Positions 44,068-52,973 of a stretch of 56,550 bases of DNA are shown in pieces. The number at the start of each line of letters is the position of its first letter. The first letter of the stretch is position 1. The position numbers and the translations under genes were made by a program. The stretch covers positions 1 through 56,550 of the forward strand of contig NZ_JACSRD010000184.1 of assembly GCF_014879935.1 (NCBI RefSeq). The letters run 5' to 3'. Source of the stretch: Prosthecobacter sp. Lineage in GTDB: Bacteria > Verrucomicrobiota > Verrucomicrobiia > Verrucomicrobiales > Verrucomicrobiaceae. The notes under the pieces were generated by a model. It was given only the letters and a program-made list of their open reading frames with translations, had not been told where the DNA came from and made no database searches.

Positions 44068-46134
44068 ATGAGTCAGCCCACAGGAATAAATGAATGCGCA
44101 CCCCTTTTGGAGGCTTGCACGCTCGAACTGTACCAGAAGAACATCTTCCGTATCACCGGGTTGCCAGTCGATGCCACACCCAAAGAGGTTGCTAAGCAGG
44201 CTCAAAGATTACAGATGATGATGGAGGAGGGCATGGCAGGGACTGCGGCCGGTGCCAAAGCCGCTTTCCCATTGGCCCCACCACCGACTACTGAGCAAAT
44301 ACGTGATGCCTTGGCGCGGATGAAGGAACCCGAGCACCGACTGGTGGATGAATTCTTTTGGTATTGGCCCGAAAAGTTTGGCTCTAGCAAGGAAGACATC
44401 TCCATTCAAGCTCTGCTCGCCGGAGACGCGCAGAAAGCCATTGAAATTTGGGGGGAACGAGAAACTGAGGGTTCTTTCGCAGCTCAGCATAACCTAGCCA
44501 TCATGTTTCACATGTTTGCGGTCGATTGGACCAATCACCATGTGGCATATGAACTTGACGCTGGACGCGATGAGAAAATCATGGGCTACTGGCGCGATTC
44601 CTTCGAACGCTGGGAGGCGTTGGTCGATTCGGATGAACTCTGGGAAGTTCTCAAAGAACGAGTGCGCTCTCTCGAAGATGAGGCGCTGACCACGGGATTT
44701 GTGCGCAGAATGCGCCGTCTGCTCCCACAGGCATTGGACCGGGTAAATGCTGAGGCTGCGCTAAAGTTTGCTGAGCAGGGCCGAATGGATTGGGCAAAAT
44801 TCCACGTGGATTTTATGCGGCAGACCAACCAAGGTCAAGATGACGTCGAAAGTACAGCAGAACTGGTGTTGGCACCCATACGGAAACGAGTCGATCAACA
44901 ACTAAAGTCAGCCCAAACGCAGTCGGAAAGGAAACCCGATCAAGGCACGCAACTCGCCTCTGATCTCATGATCGCGTCAACACCTCTGATGGGTATTTAT
45001 GATCTCTTTCATGGCGATGATGCACACCAACGAAATGATCTTTTCGACAGTGTTGCGGAGACTGTGGCAAATTTGCTGGTCGCACATCAAAAGGCTACAG
45101 GAGACAATCAAACCTTTGTGGAATTGTTGAAACAGGCCCTCCAGTTCGCCTCTGGCATGCACATTCGAGAGCGCTTGATGAGAAATATCGCGATTGGCGA
45201 GAACAACCTTGCTGGTGAGCAACTTGAGCCAATTTTCAACTCTCTACGCACAATTAAAGAAAGCTCTCTCGGTCCGGCACAAAAACTACAGCAGGTTCAG
45301 CGGACAATCATGACGCAACTACCGTCATGGGCGTCAACCCTGGGGCCAAGCTCCGAGACTTACAACAATCTTGTCAATACTGTTGCCATCACTTTGCGCG
45401 AAATATCAATCGCGGCTCATAACGATGAAAGCGATTCGGCAACGGCGGCGGCAGCCATCAATTTGGCATTAAAATTAGCAACCGATCCCGATCTCAAAAA
45501 GCGTATGATGGATGATCGGAGAACGCTAGAGAAGATTTTTAACGAGCAAAAGCAGTGGGATAGAACGATCAAAATTCGATCCGATGAGTTTGAGGTGACT
45601 CAGAGTTTTGTGCGCTATAACGGAACTCAAATTGCCGCCGCAAACATTACCGGGCTTCGGTTCGGAATTTTTACCCAGGTCGTAAATGGGATTGCAAGCA
45701 CATCATATTTAATTGGCGTTCGCGGGCGAGATGATTCGATTTCGGTAGAATGTAAGCGGTTTTTTCGGAGTGACGCGCAGGCCCAAGCAGACTTCACTTC
45801 AATACTCGAATCTCTGTATCATCAAATTCTCCCGAATTACGTAACGATGCTTGCAGAGTATATCACGTCAGGAAAGCGAACGGTTCAAGTTGGACCCCTG
45901 TTGCTTACAAAGACCGGTGTGAGTTGCGAAACGGGCTCGTTGTGGTGGAAAAAGGAACTTCTAATTCCTTATCGGAACTTTGGCTTCAATGATTACCAAG
46001 GGCATGTCCATGTATCTGCTGAACACCCTGAGAAAATTCATTTTGCACTGAGTCGCAGAGACGTTTGGAATGCCGTAATCATTGAAAAGTTAGTTGAAAT
46101 TATAAAACTTATCCAAGCTGGTGGCACCAAATAA
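44068..46134 (+). CDS. Large cytosolic protein with a J-like N terminus lacking HPD
   Basis: 688 residues. The N terminus YQKNIFRITGLPVDATPKEVAKQAQRLQ, followed by ARMKEPEHRLVDEFFWYWP, has the length and helix pattern of a J domain but no His-Pro-Asp triplet. A long helical middle (110-500) and a beta-rich C terminus (about 505-680, with LLLTKTGVSCETGSLWWKKE, PH/GRAM-like) follow. Its place directly before GrpE- and Hsp70-like genes suggests an Hsp70 co-chaperone or client adaptor. Family assignment is inferential; the sequence is otherwise unfamiliar to me. Confidence 0.75.
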   Translation: MSQPTGINECAPLLEACTLELYQKNIFRITGLPVDATPKEVAKQAQRLQMMMEEGMAGTAAGAKAAFPLAPPPTTEQIRDALARMKEPEHRLVDEFFWYWPEKFGSSKEDISIQALLAGDAQKAIEIWGERETEGSFAAQHNLAIMFHMFAVDWTNHHVAYELDAGRDEKIMGYWRDSFERWEALVDSDELWEVLKERVRSLEDEALTTGFVRRMRRLLPQALDRVNAEAALKFAEQGRMDWAKFHVDFMRQTNQGQDDVESTAELVLAPIRKRVDQQLKSAQTQSERKPDQGTQLASDLMIASTPLMGIYDLFHGDDAHQRNDLFDSVAETVANLLVAHQKATGDNQTFVELLKQALQFASGMHIRERLMRNIAIGENNLAGEQLEPIFNSLRTIKESSLGPAQKLQQVQRTIMTQLPSWASTLGPSSETYNNLVNTVAITLREISIAAHNDESDSATAAAAINLALKLATDPDLKKRMMDDRRTLEKIFNEQKQWDRTIKIRSDEFEVTQSFVRYNGTQIAAANITGLRFGIFTQVVNGIASTSYLIGVRGRDDSISVECKRFFRSDAQAQADFTSILESLYHQILPNYVTMLAEYITSGKRTVQVGPLLLTKTGVSCETGSLWWKKELLIPYRNFGFNDYQGHVHVSAEHPEKIHFALSRRDVWNAVIIEKLVEIIKLIQAGGTK

Positions 46135-46154
46135 ACTCAAACTACCATTCCACT

Positions 46155-46646
46155 ATGAACGTCCCTGATTCGCTTTCAATACCGCAGGTTCCAATGCCTG
46201 ATCCCCGTCAATTTGCGAATGATCTGATTCAGGCGGCGGTTGCAGCCACGAATTCCAATCGAAAAGACCCAAGCAGCGATCTCAATGAACAGGGCCTTGT
46301 GAAAGCTTTGATAGCTGTCGCTAACCAAAGTTGGCGTATGGGTAGCGCCTTGATTGATGCTGAAACATCAGAGCCGAAAGCAAACCTTACACCCCAAGAC
46401 ATACGTAAACTTTCCAACGCCTTGGACGCAATACGTGAATGCATTCAAGGACTTGGTCTCAAGGTGATTGATCGAACAGGTGAAGCCTTTGATTCGGGTT
46501 TGCCCGATCAGGTGGTGACTGAAGAACCTCAAGAAGCCATTAGCAAAGAACGGATCATTCGCACGATTAGACCCACCATCATGTGGAACCAGACGATGGT
46601 TCAACGGGGCGAGATCGACATTGCCGTACCAACATCCAAGAAATAA
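46155..46646 (+). CDS. GrpE-like nucleotide exchange factor
   Basis: 163 residues. The C-terminal half reads GLKVIDRTGEAFDSGLPDQV, then ERIIRTIRPTIMWNQTMVQRGEIDIAV. This matches the beta-wing of GrpE, the part that opens the Hsp70 nucleotide cleft. The N-terminal helical part is short (about 90 residues) and lacks an evident long coiled coil, so dimerisation may differ from E. coli GrpE. It lies 13 bases before the Hsp70 gene. This is an accessory paralogue, not the housekeeping grpE. Confidence 0.82.
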   Translation: MNVPDSLSIPQVPMPDPRQFANDLIQAAVAATNSNRKDPSSDLNEQGLVKALIAVANQSWRMGSALIDAETSEPKANLTPQDIRKLSNALDAIRECIQGLGLKVIDRTGEAFDSGLPDQVVTEEPQEAISKERIIRTIRPTIMWNQTMVQRGEIDIAVPTSKK

Positions 46647-46659
46647 CAATCATAACAGC

Positions 46660-49149
46660 ATGAGCAGAAGCACCATTGACTTTGGAATTGATCTTGGAAC
46701 TACGAATAGCGCCATCGCTGTTCTGAACGGAATTGAACCTCAGATCATCAAGAATTCGGACGACCAAGATGTAACCCCTTCAGCGGTTTTTATCAACAAA
46801 CAGGGGCTGGCATTTGTTGGAACGAGGGCGAAAAATGCGTTGGCCAGCGAGCGCAATCATGGAGATGCTTATGTCGAGTTTAAACGACAGATGGGGACGC
46901 CTCACCTTTATGATTTTGCTTCAAGCGGGCAGCGCAGAAAACCAGAAGAATTGTCTGCTGAAGTATTGAAAGCGATGCGTGCCTCTGGTGAGGCTAAGAC
47001 CGGAGAGGTGATTCAGTCAGCGGTGATCACGGTGCCTGCGGCGTTCGAACTGCACCAATGTGATGCCACTCGACGTGCTGCTGAGTTGGCTGGTTTCACT
47101 GCAAGTCCGCTTCTCACCGAGCCAGTAGCCGCAGCTCTGGCTTACGGCTTCCAGATCGATTCTGAGAAGGCGTATTGGCTGGTTTATGATTTTGGTGGAG
47201 GGACTTTTGACGCCGCCTTGATCAAGGCGAATGAAGGGATGATCAATGTGGTGCATCATGGTGGCGACAATTTTCTTGGTGGCTCCGATATTGATTGGTC
47301 CGTGGTGGAAAAACTTGTTATCCCGCAGCTCACAAAAAACTTCAACCTGCCGGGCTTTGCTCGTGGATCAGAGCGTTGGGGGACAGAGATGAAGCGCCTC
47401 AAGCACGCGGTTGAGACGGCGCGCATCGAGCTTTCCATCAAGGACAAGACAACTTTGAGTGGAGGGATCGCCTTTGAAGATGCCACGGGAAACACCATCG
47501 AATGCGATGAGATTGTGCTGAGCCGTAACGATATTATTGCTGTTGCTGAACCAATCATTATGCGGTCAGTAGAAATTTGTTGTCGAGTGCTCAAGGAAAA
47601 AAATCTTAGCACGCAGGCCGTGCAAAAAGTGATTGTGGTAGGGGGGCCAACCAAGGCCCCCTACTTCCGAGAAATGCTCAACGCAGGCTTGGGCATCCCC
47701 ATCGACTTTAGCCAAGATCCGTTGACTGTGGTTGCTCGCGGAGCTGCTGTTTTCGCAGGCACTCAAAAAGTGGACTCAAAACTACAGAAGAAAGCAGCGG
47801 CAGGAGAATTTCAGGTCAATATTTCAGATAGTTACAAGCCGGTGGGGCACGATATTGATCCCTTGATCGCCGGCAAAGTGATGAATCCAACTGGAGAACC
47901 TATAGTTGGATTCACGCTTGAGTTTGTTAATCGCGATACCAAGTGGCGCAGTGGACAAATTCCGCTGAACGCAGAGGGTGCTTTTATGGCAAATTTGCTG
48001 GCTGAGAAGGGTTCGCGAAACACGTTTCACATCGAAATTGCAGACCGCCACGGCACGATACAAAAAGCCGTGCCTGACCATGTAGTTTACACGATTGGAG
48101 CCGTGATCGAAGAGCAGCCATTACTCAAATCCATCGGCTTAGGTCTTGCGGATGGAACCGTTGAGTGGTTTTTCAAGGCTGGTTCTGGTCTTCCGCAGAA
48201 AAAACGAGGAGGAAAAGCATACAGGACCACGATTGCCTTGAAAACAGGACAACCAGGTGAGCCAGTTCGCATCCCAGTTTTTGAAGGTGAGAATGAACTT
48301 GCGATGCGAAATCGGGAAGTGGGAGCACTAGAGATTGATTCGTCAATGGTGCGTCGCGACCTCCCGGCAAGGGCAGAGGTCGAAGTGACACTGAAAGTCA
48401 CTGAATCCCGAACAATTAAACTGGAAGCCTATTTTCCGCTCTTGGACGAAGAATTCAAAAAGGATCTGAAGATCGAAAAGCAGGAGGCTGATGCGACGTT
48501 GATTGCTGCAACGCTGAGGGAAGAGAAGGCGAGGCTCGAAGAGCTTAAACAAAAAGCCGAACAAGCTGGAGATGCGGCCGTCCTCGATGAGTTAGAGAAA
48601 CTGGAATCTGATCGGGAACTTGTTGATGCCGTGCGCGCAGCCAAAGGAGATCCTTCAGCCGCAGAGAAGGCGCAAAAGAGGCTTTTGGATCTGCAGCTTC
48701 AACTCGATGCTGCACAGGAAAAGTTGAAATGGCCCACGCTTATCGCGGAAGCCAAGGAGCTTCAGGGAGAGCTTCAAGAACTGGCCTCAAGACATGGAAA
48801 TAGCGGCCAGAAAGACAAAGCAGAGGACTGGTCTGATGCTGTGGAATCAATCATCGCGAAGAAACAGACAGATCGGCTAGCGAAAAAAATTGAGGAGGGC
48901 CATTCCATTTATGCACAAATTTTATTTTCAATCCCTGCTTACTGGGTGGGCCAGTTTCAACGTATGGAAGGTGAGAAGCACAAATTTAGAGACTCAGATG
49001 CAGCAGAACGTTTGTTTGAGCGTGGTAGGAGCTATCTCCAGCAAAACAATGTGGAGGGACTTACCGATGTTGTGAGGAAACTTTGGAATCTCCTTCCCAA
49101 AGATGAAGCCGAGAAAGCACAAAGCGGAATTGGGTCAACCATTCTCTGA
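46660..49149 (+). CDS. Hsp70-family chaperone with an inserted beta domain and long helical tail
   Basis: 829 residues. ATPase domain about 1-380: IDFGIDLGTTNSAIAVLNG, VITVPAAFELHQCDATRRAA, WLVYDFGGGTFDAALIK and VVGGPTKAPYFREML, all intact. Between it and the substrate domain is about 120 residues of apparent beta-sandwich (about 385-505, IAGKVMNPTGEPIVGFTLEF), which ordinary DnaK lacks. The substrate domain (about 510-605) begins LPQKKRGGKAYRTTIALKTG and has RIPVFEGENELAMRNREVG, like DnaK. A long charged coiled-coil tail ends the protein, without EEVD. ATG 46,660 is chosen; a TTG at 46,621 overlaps the GrpE gene. Confidence 0.93.
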   Translation: MSRSTIDFGIDLGTTNSAIAVLNGIEPQIIKNSDDQDVTPSAVFINKQGLAFVGTRAKNALASERNHGDAYVEFKRQMGTPHLYDFASSGQRRKPEELSAEVLKAMRASGEAKTGEVIQSAVITVPAAFELHQCDATRRAAELAGFTASPLLTEPVAAALAYGFQIDSEKAYWLVYDFGGGTFDAALIKANEGMINVVHHGGDNFLGGSDIDWSVVEKLVIPQLTKNFNLPGFARGSERWGTEMKRLKHAVETARIELSIKDKTTLSGGIAFEDATGNTIECDEIVLSRNDIIAVAEPIIMRSVEICCRVLKEKNLSTQAVQKVIVVGGPTKAPYFREMLNAGLGIPIDFSQDPLTVVARGAAVFAGTQKVDSKLQKKAAAGEFQVNISDSYKPVGHDIDPLIAGKVMNPTGEPIVGFTLEFVNRDTKWRSGQIPLNAEGAFMANLLAEKGSRNTFHIEIADRHGTIQKAVPDHVVYTIGAVIEEQPLLKSIGLGLADGTVEWFFKAGSGLPQKKRGGKAYRTTIALKTGQPGEPVRIPVFEGENELAMRNREVGALEIDSSMVRRDLPARAEVEVTLKVTESRTIKLEAYFPLLDEEFKKDLKIEKQEADATLIAATLREEKARLEELKQKAEQAGDAAVLDELEKLESDRELVDAVRAAKGDPSAAEKAQKRLLDLQLQLDAAQEKLKWPTLIAEAKELQGELQELASRHGNSGQKDKAEDWSDAVESIIAKKQTDRLAKKIEEGHSIYAQILFSIPAYWVGQFQRMEGEKHKFRDSDAAERLFERGRSYLQQNNVEGLTDVVRKLWNLLPKDEAEKAQSGIGSTIL

Positions 49150-49157
49150 TTTCGACC

Positions 49158-49574
49158 ATGTCGAGTTTGCCAGACCAGTCCCAAACCGCGGTCAGCCGCA
49201 TCGTAGAGCGTTTTGAGGACCGTCTGCGACTCGCACGTGCTATGGAGATGGCTTCAAGCAAACGCCTGCTGGAAGCTGAGGCGCTATTGTGTCCCGGAGG
49301 CATGACGCCACAATCAGCGGACGGGCTGGACCTCCTGGCTCGAATCTATGTGCAACAGGGGCGTTTTGATCTTGCGAGGCGGCGTTGGGAGGAAGCTTTG
49401 AAGTTGGGTGGACGCCAAGTTGAATTTGAGAATTGTCTCAAAGTTCTCGATGACTTCACCAAGCAGGTGTTTCGACGCCGCCTGTTGATCTGGAAAATCT
49501 CGCTGGTCTTATTGATCACCACGCTGCTGATCTGTGTAGGAGTTCATATGAATCTACTCTGCTCTACCAAGTGA
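49158..49574 (+). CDS. Small tail-anchored TPR-like protein
   Basis: 138 residues. A helical N-terminal part with one TPR-like unit (GLDLLARIYVQQGRFDLARRR) is followed by a C-terminal membrane helix at about 109-130 (ISLVLLITTLLICVGVHM). The orientation is presumably cytosolic domain plus tail anchor. It lies between the Hsp70 and Clp genes with eight- and nine-base gaps, so it could tether the chaperones to the membrane. No family is recognised. Confidence 0.75.
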   Translation: MSSLPDQSQTAVSRIVERFEDRLRLARAMEMASSKRLLEAEALLCPGGMTPQSADGLDLLARIYVQQGRFDLARRRWEEALKLGGRQVEFENCLKVLDDFTKQVFRRRLLIWKISLVLLITTLLICVGVHMNLLCSTK

Positions 49575-49583
49575 TCGACTGCC

Positions 49584-51998
49584 ATGAGTTCGCAACCACT
49601 ACGCCATTCTGATTCCCTGCTGATTGCTTGGCGGCTGGCTGAGCTTGAGGCAGCTAACCTTCACTGTGCCGAGTTGGAGCCTGAACATTATTTTCTGGCG
49701 CTGCTCAAGCTGGTGGAATTGGATGTGGCAGGCATCTTGGCTGAGAACACGTCGCTCTCCGATCAGCGTATCCAACAGGAAGTTTGTTCAGTCCTAAAAT
49801 TGGCTGCCTGCCTTGCAACGGCGGGTTTGGAAACAACTCAAATCAGACGTCGATTGCGAAGGGCTCTCGTTCGTGGTTCCAAGTCAGAGAAGGTGGACAC
49901 ACATCTCAGGCGGAGTGGGCTTTCGCGGGAGGTCTTTGCCGAAGCCGATAAGGTGGCGGCACTAACAGCGTGTGAAATGATCGAGCCACTGCACCTGCTT
50001 GCTGGCATTGTGACGGTTTCCGGTCCCTGGCTGCTGAGCGTTTTGGATCAAGCGGGTATTGCGGCGGGAGTTTTTTCCGAAGCGGTGCTGACTGCACTGC
50101 AAGGAGCAGCGGTTGAACAGGCGGGCCCCAGCGAAGCAAAGCCTCCACAAGTACATCACCAGCCAGACAAACAACTGAACAAGCGAAAGCCTGCAAACAA
50201 TCTGGTGGATAGACTGGGGCGCGACCTGACTGCACTAGCTCGGCAGGGAGAACTATCGACGGTGATTGGCAGAAAGGTGGAGATGCGCTCTCTGATTCAG
50301 ACGCTGCTACGCAGCCGGAAAAACAATGCCATTCTCATCGGTGAAGCTGGGGTGGGAAAAACAGGAGTCGTCGAAGGTCTGGCCCAACGAATTGCCAAGG
50401 GGGAGGTTCCTCCCGAGTTTGCTAGCAAGCGCATCATCGAGATTTCGATGGGGAGCCTTGTTGCCGGAACCAATCTGAGGGGTGACATGGAGGCACGCCT
50501 GCAAGTCCTGATTGCTGAGGCGAAACGTGATCCTGATCTAATCCTCTTTATCGACGAAATCCACCTGATGGCTGGAGCTGGACAGGGATCTGGGGCCATG
50601 GATGCTGCCAATTTGCTGAAGCCAGCCCTAGCCCGCGGCGAAGTGTGTGTCATTGGAGCGACAACAACGCAGGAATATCGAAAGCATATTGAAGTTGACC
50701 CTGCTCTAGCACGCCGGTTTGAAGTGATTGAAGTCTTTGAGCCAGATCGCACTGAAACGATTGCCATACTCCAAGGATTACGATCCAACATCGAAGTCCA
50801 TCACGGGGTTAAAATTGAAGATGGTGCAATGGATGCGGCAGTTGATTTGACCGTCCGCTATCTCCCAGCCCATCGTCTGCCAGACAAGGCAATTGATGTC
50901 TTAGATCAGGCCTGCGCCCAAGCCAGGCTACGGTCATTGTCAGGTGATTTTAGAGCGCAGTTTAGAGCCGGGCTTTCGATCACGCGGAAGGATGTGGCTG
51001 CGGCTGTGGCTCACCGTTGCAAGGTGCCAGTGGGTGAACTGACCGAAGACGATTCGGCACGACTGCTGCGCCTGGAAGCCGATCTCGAAAAGCGGGTGAA
51101 GGGGCAACGTCGAGCCATTGAGGCGGTGAGCGAGGCGATTCGTCTGGCGCGGTCTGGCCTCAAGCAAGGTGGAAGACCCATCGGAGTGTTTTTGTTTGCT
51201 GGCCCCAGTGGTACAGGAAAGACTGAACTCGCCAAGGCACTGGCCGAGTGTTTGTTTGGAAATGAGAAGCAGCTCATTCGGATCGATATGTCTGAGCTTA
51301 TGGAGGCGCACAGCGTATCAAAACTAATTGGGGCACCGCCCGGATTCATCGGCCATGACCAAGGCGGACAGCTCACGGAGCAAGTCAGAAGCCAGCCCTA
51401 CAGCGTGGTTTTGCTGGATGAAGTGGAGAAGGCGCACCCGAAGATTATGGACATTTTCCTCCAAATTTTCGACAATGGATTCATCACCGATTCCCACGGT
51501 GTTCGCTGCGATTTTCGTGAGACGATCATCATTCTCACTTCGAACGTTGGAGCCGTCGGGAAAAAGGCTGCAATCGGATTCCAAAAAGAGGGCAAAGAGG
51601 CAGCTCCAGACAAGGAACTCAGCCAAACCATCCTTGCCGAGGCAAGAAAACTTTTTCGCCCAGAATTCATCAACCGCTTAACAGACATCGTGGCCTTTCA
51701 GCCGCTCGGTCACGATGAAGTGAAGCAGGTTCTCGCGTTGACTATCGCTCGCCTAAACGGACGCCTGAAGGACAAAAACATCGTCCTCGAACTCACCCCT
51801 ACAGCAGAAGCCATGCTCATTGCTCAGGGGTATAGCGAGGAATATGGAGCACGTCATCTCGAACGCACAGTGGAACGCTTGATCTCAAAGCCCCTTGCCG
51901 AATTGATCTTGGCCGACAAAGCTGCAGCAGGTTCTCACATATTATGCAATGAGCAGGATGGCCGCATTTTCATGCAGCACTCGGCTGGGTCCCGATAA
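49584..51998 (+). CDS. ClpA/ClpC-like AAA+ unfoldase
   Basis: 804 residues with two AAA+ modules. Clp N domain-like helices occupy about 1-150, then a Gln/Lys linker. D1 is about 215-450: Walker A GEAGVGKT (253-260), LFIDEIH (Asp324, Glu325), GATTTQEYRKHIEVDPALARRF. D2 is about 505-800: Walker A GPSGTGKT (540-547), VVLLDEVEKAH, NRLTDIVAF and sensor 2 YGARHLER. The ~120-residue ClpB middle domain is missing. Ile664-Gly-Phe lies where ClpA/ClpC carry the IGL/LGF loop that docks ClpP. It is thus more likely a protease partner than a disaggregase. Confidence 0.93.
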   Translation: MSSQPLRHSDSLLIAWRLAELEAANLHCAELEPEHYFLALLKLVELDVAGILAENTSLSDQRIQQEVCSVLKLAACLATAGLETTQIRRRLRRALVRGSKSEKVDTHLRRSGLSREVFAEADKVAALTACEMIEPLHLLAGIVTVSGPWLLSVLDQAGIAAGVFSEAVLTALQGAAVEQAGPSEAKPPQVHHQPDKQLNKRKPANNLVDRLGRDLTALARQGELSTVIGRKVEMRSLIQTLLRSRKNNAILIGEAGVGKTGVVEGLAQRIAKGEVPPEFASKRIIEISMGSLVAGTNLRGDMEARLQVLIAEAKRDPDLILFIDEIHLMAGAGQGSGAMDAANLLKPALARGEVCVIGATTTQEYRKHIEVDPALARRFEVIEVFEPDRTETIAILQGLRSNIEVHHGVKIEDGAMDAAVDLTVRYLPAHRLPDKAIDVLDQACAQARLRSLSGDFRAQFRAGLSITRKDVAAAVAHRCKVPVGELTEDDSARLLRLEADLEKRVKGQRRAIEAVSEAIRLARSGLKQGGRPIGVFLFAGPSGTGKTELAKALAECLFGNEKQLIRIDMSELMEAHSVSKLIGAPPGFIGHDQGGQLTEQVRSQPYSVVLLDEVEKAHPKIMDIFLQIFDNGFITDSHGVRCDFRETIIILTSNVGAVGKKAAIGFQKEGKEAAPDKELSQTILAEARKLFRPEFINRLTDIVAFQPLGHDEVKQVLALTIARLNGRLKDKNIVLELTPTAEAMLIAQGYSEEYGARHLERTVERLISKPLAELILADKAAAGSHILCNEQDGRIFMQHSAGSR

Positions 51999-52007
51999 CG
52001 TCCAAGT

Positions 52008-52574
52008 ATGTCTGAGAAGCGCAAAATACTAATGCCGGAAGCCCCTCCAGATTGGAAGGCAACGACGACAAGTGACAGCGCCAAAACAAAAAATGGTGCA
52101 GATGCTCCCACACAGTCATTTTCAACAAAGCCAGCTACAAAATTAATACCACCGCCGCTGCCGAAGTCGCAAAACGATAAAAAAGCGAATAATAAGCCAC
52201 CAGAAAGCCTCGTCTCAGTACCACCGCCGTTACCCTCAGCAACTCCAAGCAGAGAAAACAAAGGTATTCCGCCGGAGTTGTTGGACGTTACGAACCGAGA
52301 GTTCACCGTAAAGATGGGCGGTTTTTTCTTTGGTGATAAGTACCGGCTCACTGTGAAGGACTCCACACTCTCCTTTGTAAATCTCAAGAGTGGATTTGAA
52401 ATCACTTTCGACCCTGCCAATGAGTTTCATGATTTTACGCTTAGGAATCCTTGGACCTCAGGCTCTGATGAGCATGTTATAATTGAAACAAAAAAGCGTG
52501 AGCGATTTGCTTTCACAATTCCTGTTAAGGCATGGCCGACGCTTCGGGATTGGTGGAAACGAATGAAGCCGTAA
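52008..52574 (+). CDS. Proline-rich protein with a small C-terminal beta domain
   Basis: 188 residues. Residues 1-95 are disordered and carry two PPPLP motifs (LIPPPLPK, VPPPLPSA). Residues 100-188 look folded: EFTVKMGGFFFGDKYRLTVK, then strands and a final Trp-rich helix (TLRDWWKRMKP). That part vaguely resembles the C terminus of the 688-residue J-like protein. It is the last gene of the operon, nine bases after the Clp gene. The PPPLP motifs are plausible ligands for the GYF-like domain of the 41,952 protein. Function unknown. Confidence 0.7.
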   Translation: MSEKRKILMPEAPPDWKATTTSDSAKTKNGADAPTQSFSTKPATKLIPPPLPKSQNDKKANNKPPESLVSVPPPLPSATPSRENKGIPPELLDVTNREFTVKMGGFFFGDKYRLTVKDSTLSFVNLKSGFEITFDPANEFHDFTLRNPWTSGSDEHVIIETKKRERFAFTIPVKAWPTLRDWWKRMKP

Positions 52575-52683
52575 CATTATCGCGCTATAAGCTCTTCAGT
52601 GCTGCATTATAACGACAAGCAGGAATACACAGAACACGAAGTTGGCGTGGCCTAAAATTTGGAGTTCGATCAGTACCGATTCC

Positions 52684-52730
52684 GTGAAGCGCAAAATAAC
52701 TAGGGCGAAGCTCCGCCACCTCTTGAAGAT
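52684..52730 (+). repeat. Degenerate copy of the start of the proline-rich protein gene
   Basis: GAAGCGCAAAATA-CTA with following GC-AAGC-CC-CCA words repeats the first ~45 bases of the gene at 52,008 with several changes. No long frame follows. It looks like the remains of a duplicated gene copy or of a recombination event. The rest of 52,575-52,751 holds nothing I can identify. Confidence 0.45.
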
Positions 52731-52751
52731 GACGGAGCCATGAGTGGACCT

Positions 52752-52973
52752 TTAGCCTTTGGGTGGGAATGGATCACTGCCGTAGCTCCACGATTCGCGG
52801 ATTTTATTGTCCGCGCCGTGAATCCTCAGTTCGCCGCCAGCCTTTTGAGCTAGCGGACGACCTGCGGCAATAGCCTCGCCCTGCGTCCGATGAACGGACG
52901 AAGCGCGCTGATTACCAGCACCCACCACTGCGTAGCCGGTCTCCCGGCGAGTCACATGATAGTTTTTAGCCAT
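52752..52973 (-). CDS. DUF2188 family protein
   Basis: 73 residues, matching the DUF2188 pattern throughout: KNYHVTRRETGYAVVGAGNQ, ASSVHRTQGEAIAAGRPLAQ, GGELRIHGADNKIRES and the ending DPFPPKG. Small cytosolic protein of unknown role, common in mobile and accessory regions. The ATG at 52,973 is preceded by AGGAGA at a good distance. Transcribed against the neighbouring operons. Confidence 0.88.
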   Translation of the reverse strand: MAKNYHVTRRETGYAVVGAGNQRASSVHRTQGEAIAAGRPLAQKAGGELRIHGADNKIRESWSYGSDPFPPKG

